64,000 bases of DNA from Herbaspirillum sp. LeCh32-8 (GCF_017814915.1 NZ_JAGIPZ010000012.1:62001-126000); one strand, 5' to 3'. Counted from the first letter of the stretch, positions 9,006-17,333 are shown. Translations and numbers: made by a program. The notes: a model not told the origin generated them from the sequence alone.

Positions 9006-9791
9006 ATGAAAAAAGAAGCGGCAGGCGAGACAGAAAACATTTCCATCCAGGTCATCGAGCGCATGGTGTCGCTGCTTGACGCGCTGGCCGCTTATCCCGA
9101 CCCGGTGAGTCTGAAGGAACTGTCGGCCGCAACCGACCTGCACCCTTCCACCGCCCACCGCATCCTCAATGACCTGGTGGTCAAACGCTTCGTCGACCGC
9201 GTGGAGCCGGGTACTTATCGGCTGGGCATGCGTCTGCTGGAACTGGGCAACATCGTCAAAAGCCGTCTGTCGGTGCGCGAGGCTGCGCTGGATTTCATGC
9301 GTGCGCTGCACCGCAAGACGCACCAGACCATCAACCTCTCGGTGCGTCAGGCCGACGAGATCGTCTATATCGACCGCTCTTTCTCCGAGCGCTCCGGCAT
9401 GCAGGTGGTGCGCGCCATCGGTGGCCGCGCGCCGCTGCACCTGACGTCGACCGGCAAGCTGTTCCTCTCGGTGGACGATCCCAAGGCCGTGCGCGCCTAC
9501 GCCACCCGCACCGGGCTGGCCGGCCACAACAAGAACTCGATCACCGACCTGACCAAGCTGGAACGCGAACTGTCGATGGTGCGCGCGCTGGGCTATGCGC
9601 GCGACAACGAGGAGCTGGAACTGGGCGTGCGCTGCATGGCCGCCGGCATCTGCGACGACAGCGGCAAGCTGGTGGCCGGCCTGTCGATCTCGGCGCCGGC
9701 CGACCGCCTGCAGGAGGAATGGGTGGACGACCTGGTCAGCACGGCCAACCAGATCTCATCGGCGCTGGGCTTCGACCGCAATCGCGCCTGA
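9006..9791 (+). CDS. IclR-family transcriptional regulator
   Basis: A 261-residue DNA-binding regulator. The N-terminal winged helix-turn-helix (about residues 14-75) includes IQVIERMVSLLDALA, SLKELSAATDLHPSTAHRILNDLV and GTYRLGMRLLELG, standard for IclR. The C-terminal effector domain (about 85-255) contains INLSVRQADEIVYIDR, GGRAPLHLTSTGKLFL, ELELGVRCMAAGICDD and VAGLSISAPADRL. The effector is unknown. It is divergent from sbp and the sulfur run, so local control of those genes is possible but unproven; CysB is the usual regulator of such genes. No strong ribosome-binding site precedes the ATG at 9006; an earlier in-frame start would add non-conserved residues. A bidirectional terminator follows at 9854-9885. 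Confidence 0.9.
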   Translation: MKKEAAGETENISIQVIERMVSLLDALAAYPDPVSLKELSAATDLHPSTAHRILNDLVVKRFVDRVEPGTYRLGMRLLELGNIVKSRLSVREAALDFMRALHRKTHQTINLSVRQADEIVYIDRSFSERSGMQVVRAIGGRAPLHLTSTGKLFLSVDDPKAVRAYATRTGLAGHNKNSITDLTKLERELSMVRALGYARDNEELELGVRCMAAGICDDSGKLVAGLSISAPADRLQEEWVDDLVSTANQISSALGFDRNRA

Positions 9792-9853
9792 GCGACAACG
9801 GCAGGCGCCGCTGCCGACGCTGCTGTCACGACTACCGGGCTGCATCCGGGCAT

Positions 9854-9885
9854 AAAAAAAGCGAACCAGAAGGTTCGCTTTTTTG
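9854..9885. terminator. Bidirectional rho-independent terminator between IclR gene and pbpG
   Basis: A 7-bp-plus stem GCGAACC / GGTTCGC with an AGAA loop, flanked by seven A's on the left and six T's on the right. It can end the rightward IclR transcript and the leftward pbpG transcript. Confidence 0.9.
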
Positions 9886-9906
9886 TTGTTGCAGACGCCG
9901 GCGCGA

Positions 9907-11010
9907 TCAGCCCTGGTCGGCGCGTACCATCTTCACGCGGGTCAGGTTCTTGGGTTGGTCTTCGACCAGCCACTTGCGCATGCGGGCGGCATCGCCGACG
10001 TGCGACAGGCGGCCCTTGGAGTCCAGGAACACCATCACGATGGGACGACCTTCGATGCGGGTGTACATCACCAGGCAATGGCCGGCTTCGTTGATGAAAC
10101 CGGTCTTCTGCAAACCGATGTCCCAATCCTTGTTCGAGGTCAGGCGGTTGGAGCTGTTGTACTGCAGCGCGTGGCCGCTGGGTTCGACCAGATACTTCGG
10201 ATCGGTCGAGTACTGGCGGATGATCGGATAGTTGTAGGCGGCGACCACCAGTTTGGCCAGATCACGCGCGCTGGCGACGTTCTGGCTGGACAAGCCGGTC
10301 GAATCCACGTAGTGGGTGTCCATCATGCCCAGCGAGCGGGCCTTGGCGTTCATCGCCGCGACGAACGCCGGCAGGCCGCCAGGGTAGTTGCGACCCAGCG
10401 CGGAGGCAGCGCGGTTTTCCGAGCTCATCAGCGCGATGTGCAGCATGTCGTCGCGGGAGAGCGTGGCGCCTACGCGCAGGCGGGAGCTGCTGTGCTTCTC
10501 GCGGTCGACGTCGTCGTCGCTGACGGTCAGCGTCTCTTCCATGTTAAGGCGCGCTTCCACCACCACCAGCGCGGTCATCAGCTTGGTGACGGAGGCGATG
10601 GGCAAGGCGACTGCGGAATTCTTTTCAAACAGGACCTGGGAGCTGGCCTGGTCGATCACCAGCGCCACGTTGGAGCGCAGGGCCAGCGGATCCGGGGTCA
10701 GATTGAGGCCGGCGATGTCGCCTGCGGTCATCACCGGCGGCACGGCGGCCACCGAGGGAACGGCCGACACGCGCTGGTAGCTGACATGGCGCTTGCCGCG
10801 CACGACGGTGACCTTGCGCACCAGTTTCTCGCGGTTGTTCAGCGATCCTTTGGCGGGGGTGGTGATAGTGCGTTTGGCAACGACCTTCTTGGGGGCCGCC
10901 TTCTTGACGACGGTTTTCTTGGCGGCCGACGTTGTCTGGGCGTTGGCGGGCGCCAAACCAGCGTGGATGAAAAGTAGCGTTGTAAAAATGGCCAGCGCTG
11001 ATTTGATCAT
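9907..11010 (-). CDS. pbpG: D-alanyl-D-alanine endopeptidase (PBP7/8 type)
   Basis: Periplasmic low-molecular-weight penicillin-binding protein that cleaves peptidoglycan cross-links. 367 residues: signal peptide (MIKSALAIFTTLLFIHAGLAPANA), a Lys/Thr/Val-rich basic linker (about 28-75), then the peptidase S11 domain. Catalytic motifs are SVTK (S140, K143), SEN (197-199) and KTG (302-304). The long basic linker is not part of the core family and may bind peptidoglycan or the membrane. A GGGGGAG ribosome-binding site precedes the ATG. The gene faces the IclR gene and is bounded by a shared terminator. Confidence 0.93.
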   Translation of the reverse strand: MIKSALAIFTTLLFIHAGLAPANAQTTSAAKKTVVKKAAPKKVVAKRTITTPAKGSLNNREKLVRKVTVVRGKRHVSYQRVSAVPSVAAVPPVMTAGDIAGLNLTPDPLALRSNVALVIDQASSQVLFEKNSAVALPIASVTKLMTALVVVEARLNMEETLTVSDDDVDREKHSSSRLRVGATLSRDDMLHIALMSSENRAASALGRNYPGGLPAFVAAMNAKARSLGMMDTHYVDSTGLSSQNVASARDLAKLVVAAYNYPIIRQYSTDPKYLVEPSGHALQYNSSNRLTSNKDWDIGLQKTGFINEAGHCLVMYTRIEGRPIVMVFLDSKGRLSHVGDAARMRKWLVEDQPKNLTRVKMVRADQG

Positions 11011-11462
11011 AGGTTGATCTCCCCCATTTAACCCGGATAGTACATAAGAGAAACGTTGGCAGTGTAGCAAAAAGCAGAAATTTCGCAAGAGAATTAAGTA
11101 GTTAGCGCGATTAATTAAACGACTTTCTACTTTTCGCCCTGCCCCGCGCCCCCGCGCGACTTCGTCTTTTTATTGTGTAGACGGCGATTTTTTGCTTGAT
11201 TTAACTCTAATGCTGTCGGTATTTACCGACACCAACACAAAACCCAACGCATGATACCAGTCTAAGCCTGCGCCCTGCTGCGCCATTGACATAACAAAGG
11301 CGAATATCACGGCCAGATGAGCGAATTGGCCAGGCGCAACAGCACCGGCCGTCGAACAATGCATCGGGGTTGGAAAAGATAACGGCGCGAGAGGACGCGC
11401 CGTTGACGGGAAAAACCTGATATCGACAGCGCCCGCTTCAAAGAAAGCGGGGCCGTACCGAC
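11011..11462. other. Intergenic region upstream of pbpG and downstream of the methyltransferase gene
   Basis: 452 bp, AT-rich near pbpG, with no convincing gene. It holds a perfect 8-2-8 dyad (TGTCGGTA / TACCGACA, 11214-11231), about 205 bp upstream of the pbpG start, and the terminator of the methyltransferase gene (11370-11404). Confidence 0.5.
11370..11404 (-). terminator. Terminator after the methyltransferase gene
   Basis: A 9-bp perfect stem AACGGCGCG / CGCGCCGTT (11381-11404) with a six-base loop. Read on the minus strand it is followed by ATCTTTTCC. It lies about 60 nt past the stop codon. Confidence 0.65.
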
Positions 11463-12224
11463 TTAGGGAGCGCGGGCGTCCAGCATGGCCACGTCGATGG
11501 AGAAGGAATACTTCTGGTCCAGCTCGAAGTAATCCTTCACCTCCTGCGGCGCGCTGTTCCACAGCGCCTTGATGGCGGTGATGTTGTCGGCCGGCGTACG
11601 CATGCGCGTCACCCAGGAATCGAACTCCAGGCGCAGCTTCCAGGTCTTGTCGGCGGCGATATCGAAGCCGGCCTGCTGCAACAGCTTGCGCCAGGAGTTA
11701 CGGCTGATGTTGCGCACGTGGGAGGTGTCACGCAGCAGCTCGATCGCCTGCACGTAAGTGTCGGCCAGCACATCGGCCGGCGCGGCGGTGTCGATGGTGA
11801 TGAAGCGGCCGCCCGGCTTGAGCACGCGCCGCACTTCACGCAGCGCCTGCGGCACGTTGCGCCAGTGATGCACGCTGAAGCGGGTACACACCATGTCGAA
11901 GCTGGCGTCGGGAAAATCGAGCTGGTCGGCGCTGCCCTGACGTACGGCGAGGTTGCCCAGGCCGCGCTCCTTGGCGGCGGTAGCGACCACATCGAGCATC
12001 TGTGCCGACAAGTCATAGGCAATCACCTTCTGCACCACCGGCGCCACCGCAAAGCTGGCGTGGCCGCCGCCGCAACCCAGGTCCAGCACACGCGCCTCGG
12101 GAATGCCGGCGGCGATCGTCGCCAGCTCCTGCAGATCCGCGCCCTGCGCATGGACGGCGCTGGTCAGATAGGCGGCGGCGGTGGTTCCGAATTGTTCTGT
12201 GACGACCTCTTGGTGGCTACGCAT
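11463..12224 (-). CDS. SAM-dependent methyltransferase (class I)
   Basis: A 253-residue cytoplasmic methyltransferase. SAM-binding motif I is VLDLGCGGGHASF (about 46-58), the acidic end of strand 2 is VIAYDLSAQML, and post-I is GSADQLDFPDASFDMV. The segment CTRFSVHHWRNVPQALREVRRVLKPGGRF is typical of the Methyltransf_11/YafE-like group. The substrate is not predictable from sequence. The gene is divergent from an XRE/MmyB-like regulator at 12351, with a 126-bp shared upstream region; such regulators often control the adjacent enzyme gene, so the pair may be a unit. It is followed by a good terminator. Confidence 0.85.
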   Translation of the reverse strand: MRSHQEVVTEQFGTTAAAYLTSAVHAQGADLQELATIAAGIPEARVLDLGCGGGHASFAVAPVVQKVIAYDLSAQMLDVVATAAKERGLGNLAVRQGSADQLDFPDASFDMVCTRFSVHHWRNVPQALREVRRVLKPGGRFITIDTAAPADVLADTYVQAIELLRDTSHVRNISRNSWRKLLQQAGFDIAADKTWKLRLEFDSWVTRMRTPADNITAIKALWNSAPQEVKDYFELDQKYSFSIDVAMLDARAP

Positions 12225-12350
12225 TTGCTTGGCTCCGGTTGTGCTGCGGTTGAAACGAAGGGATGAGGCAGCCCAGTCTAGACCTTTTTTATCCTGTTAC
12301 AAGTTAGCCATTTATACTATTACCAAATGCAATAGCCACTACCCCGATAT

Positions 12351-13163
12351 ATGGACAACGACCTTGCGCGACGCCGTGCCCTCGGCGAATTCATCAAGAC
12401 CCAGCGCGAGCAGACCGCGCCCTCGCAGGCGGGCCTGCCGCACCGGGCGCTGGGCGGCCGCCGCCGCACGCCCGGGCTACGACGCGAGGAAGTGGCGCAG
12501 TTGTGCGGCATCAGCGTGACCTGGTACACCTGGATCGAACAGGGCCGCACCGACTCGGTCTCGCCGCAGGCCTTGTCGCGCATCGGAGAGGCGCTGCATC
12601 TGCCGCGCGCCAAGCGCGCCTATCTGTTCGAACTGGCGGGGAAGAAAGACCCGGTGCTGCCGGAGCACGGCGACGAGTCGGTGATCGCGCCGGAAATCCT
12701 GGAGGTGGTGCGCAACTTCCGCGCGCCGGCCTACCTCATGGATCGCTACTGGAACGCGGTGGCGTGGAATCCCGCCGCGCGCAAGCTGTTCGCCGGCTGG
12801 CTGGATGCGCGTACGGCCAATCGCAGCCTGCTGCATTTCATGTTCTGCACGCAAGAGGCGCAGACGCTGACGGTGGATTGGGAGCAGCGCGCGCGGCGCG
12901 TGGTGGCTGAATTTCGCGCCGATTGCGCGCAGGCGCTGGACGATCCGCAGGTGGCCGCCATCGTGGATGAGCTGTCGGCGCGAAACACCCTGTTCAAGCA
13001 CGCGTGGAGCCTGCAAGACGTGGTGGAACGCGAAGGCGGCGAGCGTCGCTTCCGCCATCCCGCGCTGGGCGAGCTCAGTTATCGGCAAGTGAATTTTCGC
13101 GTCGCCAACCGGCCCGACCTGAAGCTGGTGACATTGATGCCGGACGCCGCCGGCGACGCGTAA
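12351..13163 (+). CDS. XRE-family regulator with MmyB-like ligand domain
   Basis: A 270-residue transcription factor. The N-terminal HTH_31 domain (residues 1-85) includes RRALGEFIKTQREQ, RRRTPGLRREEVAQLCGISV, TWYTWIEQGR and SPQALSRIGEAL. The MmyB-like PAS-type domain (about 110-265) carries PAYLMDRYWNAVAWNPAARKLF, NRSLLHFMF, VVAEFRADCA and LSYRQVNFRVANRPDLKLVTLMP. In this family the second domain binds small hydrophobic ligands, and the regulator usually controls a divergently transcribed oxidoreductase or modifying enzyme. Here the divergent gene is a SAM methyltransferase. A TATACT -10-like hexamer lies at 12313-12318, about 35 nt before the ATG. Confidence 0.88.
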   Translation: MDNDLARRRALGEFIKTQREQTAPSQAGLPHRALGGRRRTPGLRREEVAQLCGISVTWYTWIEQGRTDSVSPQALSRIGEALHLPRAKRAYLFELAGKKDPVLPEHGDESVIAPEILEVVRNFRAPAYLMDRYWNAVAWNPAARKLFAGWLDARTANRSLLHFMFCTQEAQTLTVDWEQRARRVVAEFRADCAQALDDPQVAAIVDELSARNTLFKHAWSLQDVVEREGGERRFRHPALGELSYRQVNFRVANRPDLKLVTLMPDAAGDA

Positions 13164-13185
13164 TGAAGAAGAAAGAGGCGCAGGC

Positions 13186-14085
13186 CTACTTGCGCACCAC
13201 GAAGGCTACGCCGATCACCCCAATCAACATGCCCAGCGCGCCGATCAGGCTGAAGGCTTCGCCGAACATCAGCCAGGCCATCACGGCGGTGGTCGGTGGC
13301 GTCAGGTAAAGCAGGCTGGTGACGCTGGTGGCCGCGCTCTTGCGAATCAGCGCAAACAGCAGGAAGATCGCGCCGATCGACAATGCCAGCACCGACCACA
13401 GCAAGGCGCCGACAAACTGCGGCGTCCACGACACATGGCTGAGCTTCCAGTCCAAACCTTCCACTGCCACAGCAAACGGCAGCACCACCACCGCGGACGC
13501 CAGAAACTGGATCACGGTACCGGTGCGCAGGTCGAAGTGCGCGCAATAGCGCTTCTGGTACAGAGTGCCGGCCGTGATACAGCACAGTGCGAACACGCAC
13601 AACGCGATGCTGGCCGAGGACAGGCCGATCAGCGAAATCTTGTTGGCCACCACCAGACCCACGCCGCAAAGACCGAGCAGCAAACCCACCCATTGCTTGC
13701 CGCGCACCGACTCGCCCAGCAGCGGCGCGGCGAATGCGGTCAGGATGGGCTGCAACCCGACGATCAGGGCCGACAGACCTGCCGGCATGCCGATCTTGAT
13801 CGCACACCAGACGCCGGCCAGATACCCGGCCTGCAGCAGCACGCCGGCCGTGGCCACGTGGCGGATACGACCATGCGGCCACGGCGCGCGAAACAGCAGC
13901 ACCAGCGGCAGCAGCACCACCAGCACGCCGGCGAAACGCAGCAGCAGGAAAGTCAGCGGCGGCGCATACGGCAGGCCGAACTTGGCCACGATGAAGCCGG
14001 TGCTCCAAATCAGCACGAACACGAAGGGAACCAGGCTCATCAAGAGCTGGCGTTGCCGGCTGGCGCCGGCGGCGGATTGCATCAT
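13186..14085 (-). CDS. EamA/DMT-superfamily transporter
   Basis: A 299-residue inner-membrane protein with ten predicted hydrophobic segments in two EamA repeats, the layout of drug/metabolite transporters. Family cues are FVFVLIWSTGFIVAKFG at the start of repeat 1, PPLTFLLLRFAGVLVVL, and in repeat 2 SLLYLTPPTTAVMAWLMFGE. It likely exports a metabolite or amino acid; substrate unknown. It ends 22 nt from the XRE gene (convergent) and starts 41 nt after the deacetylase-family gene on the same strand, so the two may be co-transcribed. Two adjacent ATGs (14085, 14082) are both possible starts. Confidence 0.88.
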   Translation of the reverse strand: MMQSAAGASRQRQLLMSLVPFVFVLIWSTGFIVAKFGLPYAPPLTFLLLRFAGVLVVLLPLVLLFRAPWPHGRIRHVATAGVLLQAGYLAGVWCAIKIGMPAGLSALIVGLQPILTAFAAPLLGESVRGKQWVGLLLGLCGVGLVVANKISLIGLSSASIALCVFALCCITAGTLYQKRYCAHFDLRTGTVIQFLASAVVVLPFAVAVEGLDWKLSHVSWTPQFVGALLWSVLALSIGAIFLLFALIRKSAATSVTSLLYLTPPTTAVMAWLMFGEAFSLIGALGMLIGVIGVAFVVRK

Positions 14086-14126
14086 TTGTTTTTCCAGGGG
14101 AGGGCCGCGTGGCGGCCTGGCTCATC

Positions 14127-15035
14127 TCATCCGTTGTTCCAGCCGGCGGCGTGGAGGTTGGCGAGTCTTATCGTTTGTATGTGTACGGCGACGGTCTGCG
14201 CGATGTCGCGCCCGTAACCGCCCGCCATCGTAACCGCAACCGGGATTTTGTGCTGGCGCGCGAAGGAAAATACCGCCTGGTCGCGCGCCGCGAGCCCTTC
14301 CATGCTCAGCTTCATCTTGCCCAGGCGATCACCTTCATGGGGATCAGCGCCGGCCAAGAATATCAGCAACTGCGGGGCGAAGCGCTGCTGCAATGCCGCC
14401 AGCGCTTCCTGCAGCGCGGCCAGATAATCGGCATCCCCTACCCCGTCCGGCAGGGCGACGTCGAGGTCGCTGCGTTCCTTCTCGAAGGGGTAGTTATTCT
14501 GACCATGCAAGGACAAGGTGAACACCGAGTCGTCGCGCGCCAGGATGGAGGCGGTGCCGTTGCCCTGGTGCACATCGAGGTCGATAATCGCCACGCGCTG
14601 CGCGCGCCGCTCGGCCTGCATCAGCCGCGCGGCGATGGCCGAGTCGTTGAAGACGCAAAAACCGGCGCCGCGATCGGCGTAGGCATGGTGCGTGCCGCCC
14701 GCCAGGTTAACCGCAACGCCGTCGGCGAAGGCGGCGCGGCACGCAGCGATGGTGGCGCCGGATGAGCGGCGCGAGCGTTCGATCATCTGCGGCGTCCACG
14801 GAAAGCCGATCTCGCGCTGCTCGGCAGCGGTGAGCTCGCCGCGATCGGCGCGGGCGATGTAGTCGGGATGGTGAGCCAGCGCCAGCTCGCCGTCCGAGGC
14901 AGGCATCGCCTCCTGAAAATCCAGTCCCGGCACGGACGCCGCCGCCCCCTCGCGGATCATGCGGTACTTGATCATGGGAAAACGATGGCCGGGCGGCAAC
15001 GGCAGGACGAAGTGATCGCTGTAAAAGGCTTTCAA
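14127..15035 (-). CDS. Histone deacetylase-family (AcuC/acetylpolyamine amidohydrolase-like) enzyme
   Basis: A zinc-dependent deacetylase-fold protein of about 302 residues. Recognisable parts are [17 protein letters not shown] at the N-terminus, the charge-relay region [19 protein letters not shown], the metal site [11 protein letters not shown], and [16 protein letters not shown] and MAGGYGRD near the C-terminus. The start is inferred to be a TTG at 15035, because the conserved FYSDH segment begins right after it. The first ATG downstream (MIKYRMI) would remove that segment, and the frame upstream encodes a non-conserved hydrophobic stretch. The natural substrate in bacteria is often acetylated polyamine or small amides; it is unknown here. 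The phasin gene is divergent from it. Confidence 0.85.
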   Translation of the reverse strand: MKAFYSDHFVLPLPPGHRFPMIKYRMIREGAAASVPGLDFQEAMPASDGELALAHHPDYIARADRGELTAAEQREIGFPWTPQMIERSRRSSGATIAACRAAFADGVAVNLAGGTHHAYADRGAGFCVFNDSAIAARLMQAERRAQRVAIIDLDVHQGNGTASILARDDSVFTLSLHGQNNYPFEKERSDLDVALPDGVGDADYLAALQEALAALQQRFAPQLLIFLAGADPHEGDRLGKMKLSMEGLAARDQAVFSFARQHKIPVAVTMAGGYGRDIAQTVAVHIQTIRLANLHAAGWNNG

Positions 15036-15330
15036 ACCAGATTTTCCGCAAGACAATATCAAGGTAATGATGACAACCGCGACTCCGACGATGACCGCGC
15101 GGAGCAACATCAGCGCCAGGGCCGCTGATGCGATGCGGGATGTTAGCACCAGTTGCGAACCAGGAAATGCTCATGCAGCGAGCAAAAATTCAGAATCGGT
15201 TACGTAACTTTTTGACCTGCGACAAACCGTGTTTTCGAACTACTTCTATCTTTCGTCAGAGTATGGGTAGCATCGACCAAACGTGAGTGCCAAGGCGATT
15301 AAATTAATGATTCCCGTAGTTTGAAAACCA

Positions 15331-15358
15331 TTGACTTTGTGTCTTTTTAATCTAGAAT
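15331..15358 (+). promoter_or_regulatory. Sigma-70-type promoter of phaP
   Basis: TTGACT (15331-15336), a 16-bp spacer and TAGAAT (15353-15358), ending 130 bp before the phaP ATG. Close to consensus and the best candidate in this gap. Confidence 0.65.
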
Positions 15359-15365
15359 CGTTTTG

Positions 15366-15374
15366 TGCAACGCA
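15366..15374. promoter_or_regulatory. TGC-N3-GCA dyad, possible PhaR/PhbF operator
   Basis: TGC AAC GCA lies 8 bp past the -10 box, at the predicted transcription start. Polyhydroxybutyrate regulators of this group (PhaR; PhbF in Herbaspirillum) bind TGC-N3-GCA-type sites and repress phasin genes. The flanking bases match only in part, so the call is tentative. Confidence 0.4.
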
Positions 15375-15488
15375 TCATATCTAATAAGAATTACATCGGA
15401 GATCCCCATCAGTTCAGATCGGCCCGTAAGCAATCACCCGTAGTGACAGTCCTTTTCATCAACCATTCCAAGCGAAGGATGTTTCAAC

Positions 15489-16052
15489 ATGACGACCTAC
15501 ACCGAGCAATTTTCCGCCGCTGCCAAAGCCAACGCCGAAGCGCAGATCGCCCTGTTCAGCCTGCTGGCCAGCAAGACGTTTGAAGGCGTGGAAAAACTGG
15601 TGGACCTGAACCTGAAGGCGGCCAAGTCTTCCCTGGAGGAAAGCCAGGCCGCCGCGCAAAAGCTGTTCTCCGCCAAGGACCCGCAAGAGTTCTTTGCACT
15701 GACCTCGGCCCATGCCCAGCCGACGCTGGAAAAGTCGGTGGCCTATGGCCGCCACCTGAGCGGCATCTTCTCCAGCACCCAGGCTGAACTGACCAAGACC
15801 GCCGAAGCCCAGATCGCCGAAGTCAACCGCAAGGTGATATCGATGATCGACGAGGCGTCCAAGAACGCCCCGGCCGGCTCCGAGCAGGCCATCTCGCTGC
15901 TGAAGTCGACCATCGGCAATCTCAACGCCGGTTACGAGCAATTCAGCAAGAGCGCCAAGCAGGCCGCGGAAGTGCTGGAAGCCAATGTGACCAATGCCGT
16001 CGACCAGCTGTCGCAGGCGTCCACCAAGGTCACCAAGGCCACCCGCAAGTAA
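15489..16052 (+). CDS. phaP: Phasin (PHB granule-associated protein)
   Basis: Coats polyhydroxybutyrate granules and controls their size and number. 187 residues, no signal peptide, strongly helical and Ala/Lys/Glu-rich. The start MTTYTEQFSAAAKANAEAQ, the segment FEGVEKLVDLNLKAAKSSLEES and KDPQEFFALTSAHAQPTLEKSVAYGRHL are typical of the phasin_2 family of Burkholderiales. The basic C-terminus (TKVTKATRK) is also usual. AAGGA lies nine bases before the ATG. It has its own promoter, a possible PhaR site, and a downstream hairpin (16133-16191). phaZ lies 14 kb away in the same window. Confidence 0.95.
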   Translation: MTTYTEQFSAAAKANAEAQIALFSLLASKTFEGVEKLVDLNLKAAKSSLEESQAAAQKLFSAKDPQEFFALTSAHAQPTLEKSVAYGRHLSGIFSSTQAELTKTAEAQIAEVNRKVISMIDEASKNAPAGSEQAISLLKSTIGNLNAGYEQFSKSAKQAAEVLEANVTNAVDQLSQASTKVTKATRK

Positions 16053-16132
16053 TCGCGCATCACTGCGCACAACGCACGGTGGTGCTAATGCATCGCGCGT
16101 GCGTCTGACGGTCTGATAAGGCGTCAAAAATG

Positions 16133-16191
16133 CGAGCCGGTTCTGAAATTTTTGTCTATGATGAAGTTTCGGGCCGGCTCGTTTTGTTTTT
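16133..16191 (+). terminator. Probable phaP terminator
   Basis: CGAGCCGG (16133-16140) pairs with CCGGCTCG (16174-16181), and an inner GAAA / TTTC pairing extends the stem. The right arm is followed by TTTTGTTTTTC. The large loop makes it weaker than a classical terminator. Confidence 0.55.
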
Positions 16192-16384
16192 CTTGCGCTG
16201 TCCGCCCGTTTGAATTTCCGCAGTCCTGCATTTCCCGCAACAGCCTCGCGGACAGGTTCCGCTGGCAGGGCTGATGCGCGCCGCGGCCAGGGGATGGCCG
16301 GAACGGCAAACCAATCGATTCCGCATGCGCTGCTGTGCGTTCATTCGCCTGCAGCGACTGCCCAAGCATTTTCCGGCGTCAGCC

Positions 16385-16469
16385 GGCTTGCGTGAAAAGA
16401 TTGTCTCCTCGGTATCTGACTCCTCCTACGATACCGTTAAATGCCTCGGTGACGCCGAGGCATTTTTTT
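16385..16469 (+). ncRNA. Candidate small RNA with anti-Shine-Dalgarno loop and intrinsic terminator
   Basis: Two adjacent stem-loops. The first has a perfect 7-bp stem CGGTATC (16410-16416) / GATACCG (16430-16436) and presents TGACTCCTCCTAC in its 13-nt loop; CTCCTCC is complementary to Shine-Dalgarno sequences. A second CTCCTC lies just upstream. The second stem-loop is a textbook terminator: ATGCCTCGG / CCGAGGCAT (16441-16463) followed by seven T's. Layout matches small regulatory RNAs that use C-rich loops to bind ribosome-binding sites. The 5' end is not defined because no promoter was recognised; it might also be a processed 3' fragment. The start given is a guess. Confidence 0.45.
16441..16469 (+). 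terminator. Strong rho-independent terminator
   Basis: A 9-bp stem ATGCCTCGG / CCGAGGCAT, five-base loop, T7 tract. The T-run is on the plus strand. Read leftward it has only TTT, so it serves the cinA-like gene poorly. Confidence 0.9.
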
Positions 16470-16526
16470 ACCGGACGCATCCCGCCGCCGGCTGATGCGC
16501 GCCATGCGACAACAACCGGATACCGC

Positions 16527-17333
16527 TCAGCCGTTGATCTGGAATTCCGCCTTCAACTGACGCAGGCCTTCCTGCATCTTCTCAAATGCCGGCTCCACCT
16601 GGTCGGGGTCGCCCTTGACGCCAAGGTCGATGTGGCGACGCGTCTTCTCGTCGCCCACGTGCGGCAGGCTGAAGACCTTCACCAGCGGATATTGCGCCTC
16701 GATCAATTCCATCAGCGGCGTCAGCGTCGACTCGGCTGCTTCGAACACCAGCATCGAACGCTCCGCCCACGCGCGACGATGGAACAGGTCGGCGTAATGC
16801 GTTTCCAACACCCATTCGAACATCGGCCAGGCCATCACCGGGAAACCCGGCGCAAAGTAATGGGCGCCCTGCCCGCTGGTATTGCTGACGGAAAAACCGG
16901 GGATCTTGTTGTAGGGATTGGGAATGATGGCCGCACCCTGCGGAAACTCACCCATCTTCAGGCGATGCAGGTTTTCAGGAGAATCGAAATTGGGTTCGAT
17001 ACCCGCCTCGCGCGACGTATCGGCGATACGCTCGCGGATCTTTTCCTTCGCTTGCGGGTGCAAGGCCAGCGGTACGCCCAGGGCGGCGGCCGCGCATTGA
17101 CGGGTGTGATCGTCAGGTGTGGCGCCGATGCCGCCGGTGCAAAAGACGACGTCGCCGCCGGCCAAAGTGCGCTTCAGAGTCGCGGTGATGCGCTCGGGTT
17201 CGTCGCCCACGTATTCCGCCCAGGAAAGCTGCAGGCCGCGCTCGGACAACAGTTCGAGCACCTTGGGAAAATGCTTGTCGATGCGACGGCCGGAGAGAAT
17301 CTCGTCGCCGATAATGATGAGTCCGAATGCCAT
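16527..17333 (-). CDS. CinA-like / molybdopterin-binding (MoCF-biosynthesis domain) protein
   Basis: A 268-residue protein with a single MoeA/MogA-type domain, annotated in related genomes as competence/damage-inducible protein A. Motifs: MAFGLIIIGDEILSGRRID at the N-terminus, ITATLKRTLAGGDVVFCTGGIGATPDDHTRQ and PNPYNKIPGFSVSNTSGQGAHYFAPGFPVM. It lacks the C-terminal NMN-amidohydrolase (CinA/PncC) domain, so it is the short form of the family. In longer CinA proteins the domain has ADP-ribose pyrophosphatase activity; that activity here is inference. It is read leftward, 98 nt after the EI24 gene. Confidence 0.85.
   Translation of the reverse strand: MAFGLIIIGDEILSGRRIDKHFPKVLELLSERGLQLSWAEYVGDEPERITATLKRTLAGGDVVFCTGGIGATPDDHTRQCAAAALGVPLALHPQAKEKIRERIADTSREAGIEPNFDSPENLHRLKMGEFPQGAAIIPNPYNKIPGFSVSNTSGQGAHYFAPGFPVMAWPMFEWVLETHYADLFHRRAWAERSMLVFEAAESTLTPLMELIEAQYPLVKVFSLPHVGDEKTRRHIDLGVKGDPDQVEPAFEKMQEGLRQLKAEFQING

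Larger units (their letters stand above)
15036..15488. other. Intergenic region carrying the phasin promoter
   Basis: 453 bp between the deacetylase-family gene and phaP. The right part is AT-rich and contains a good promoter (15331-15358) and a TGC-N3-GCA dyad (15366-15374). No gene was found. Confidence 0.6.
16053..16526. other. Intergenic region after phaP with terminator and candidate sRNA
   Basis: 474 bp. Left part: the phaP terminator-like hairpin. Right part: a candidate small RNA ending in a strong terminator (16410-16469). The 190 bp between them show no convincing ORF and no clear promoter. Confidence 0.5.
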
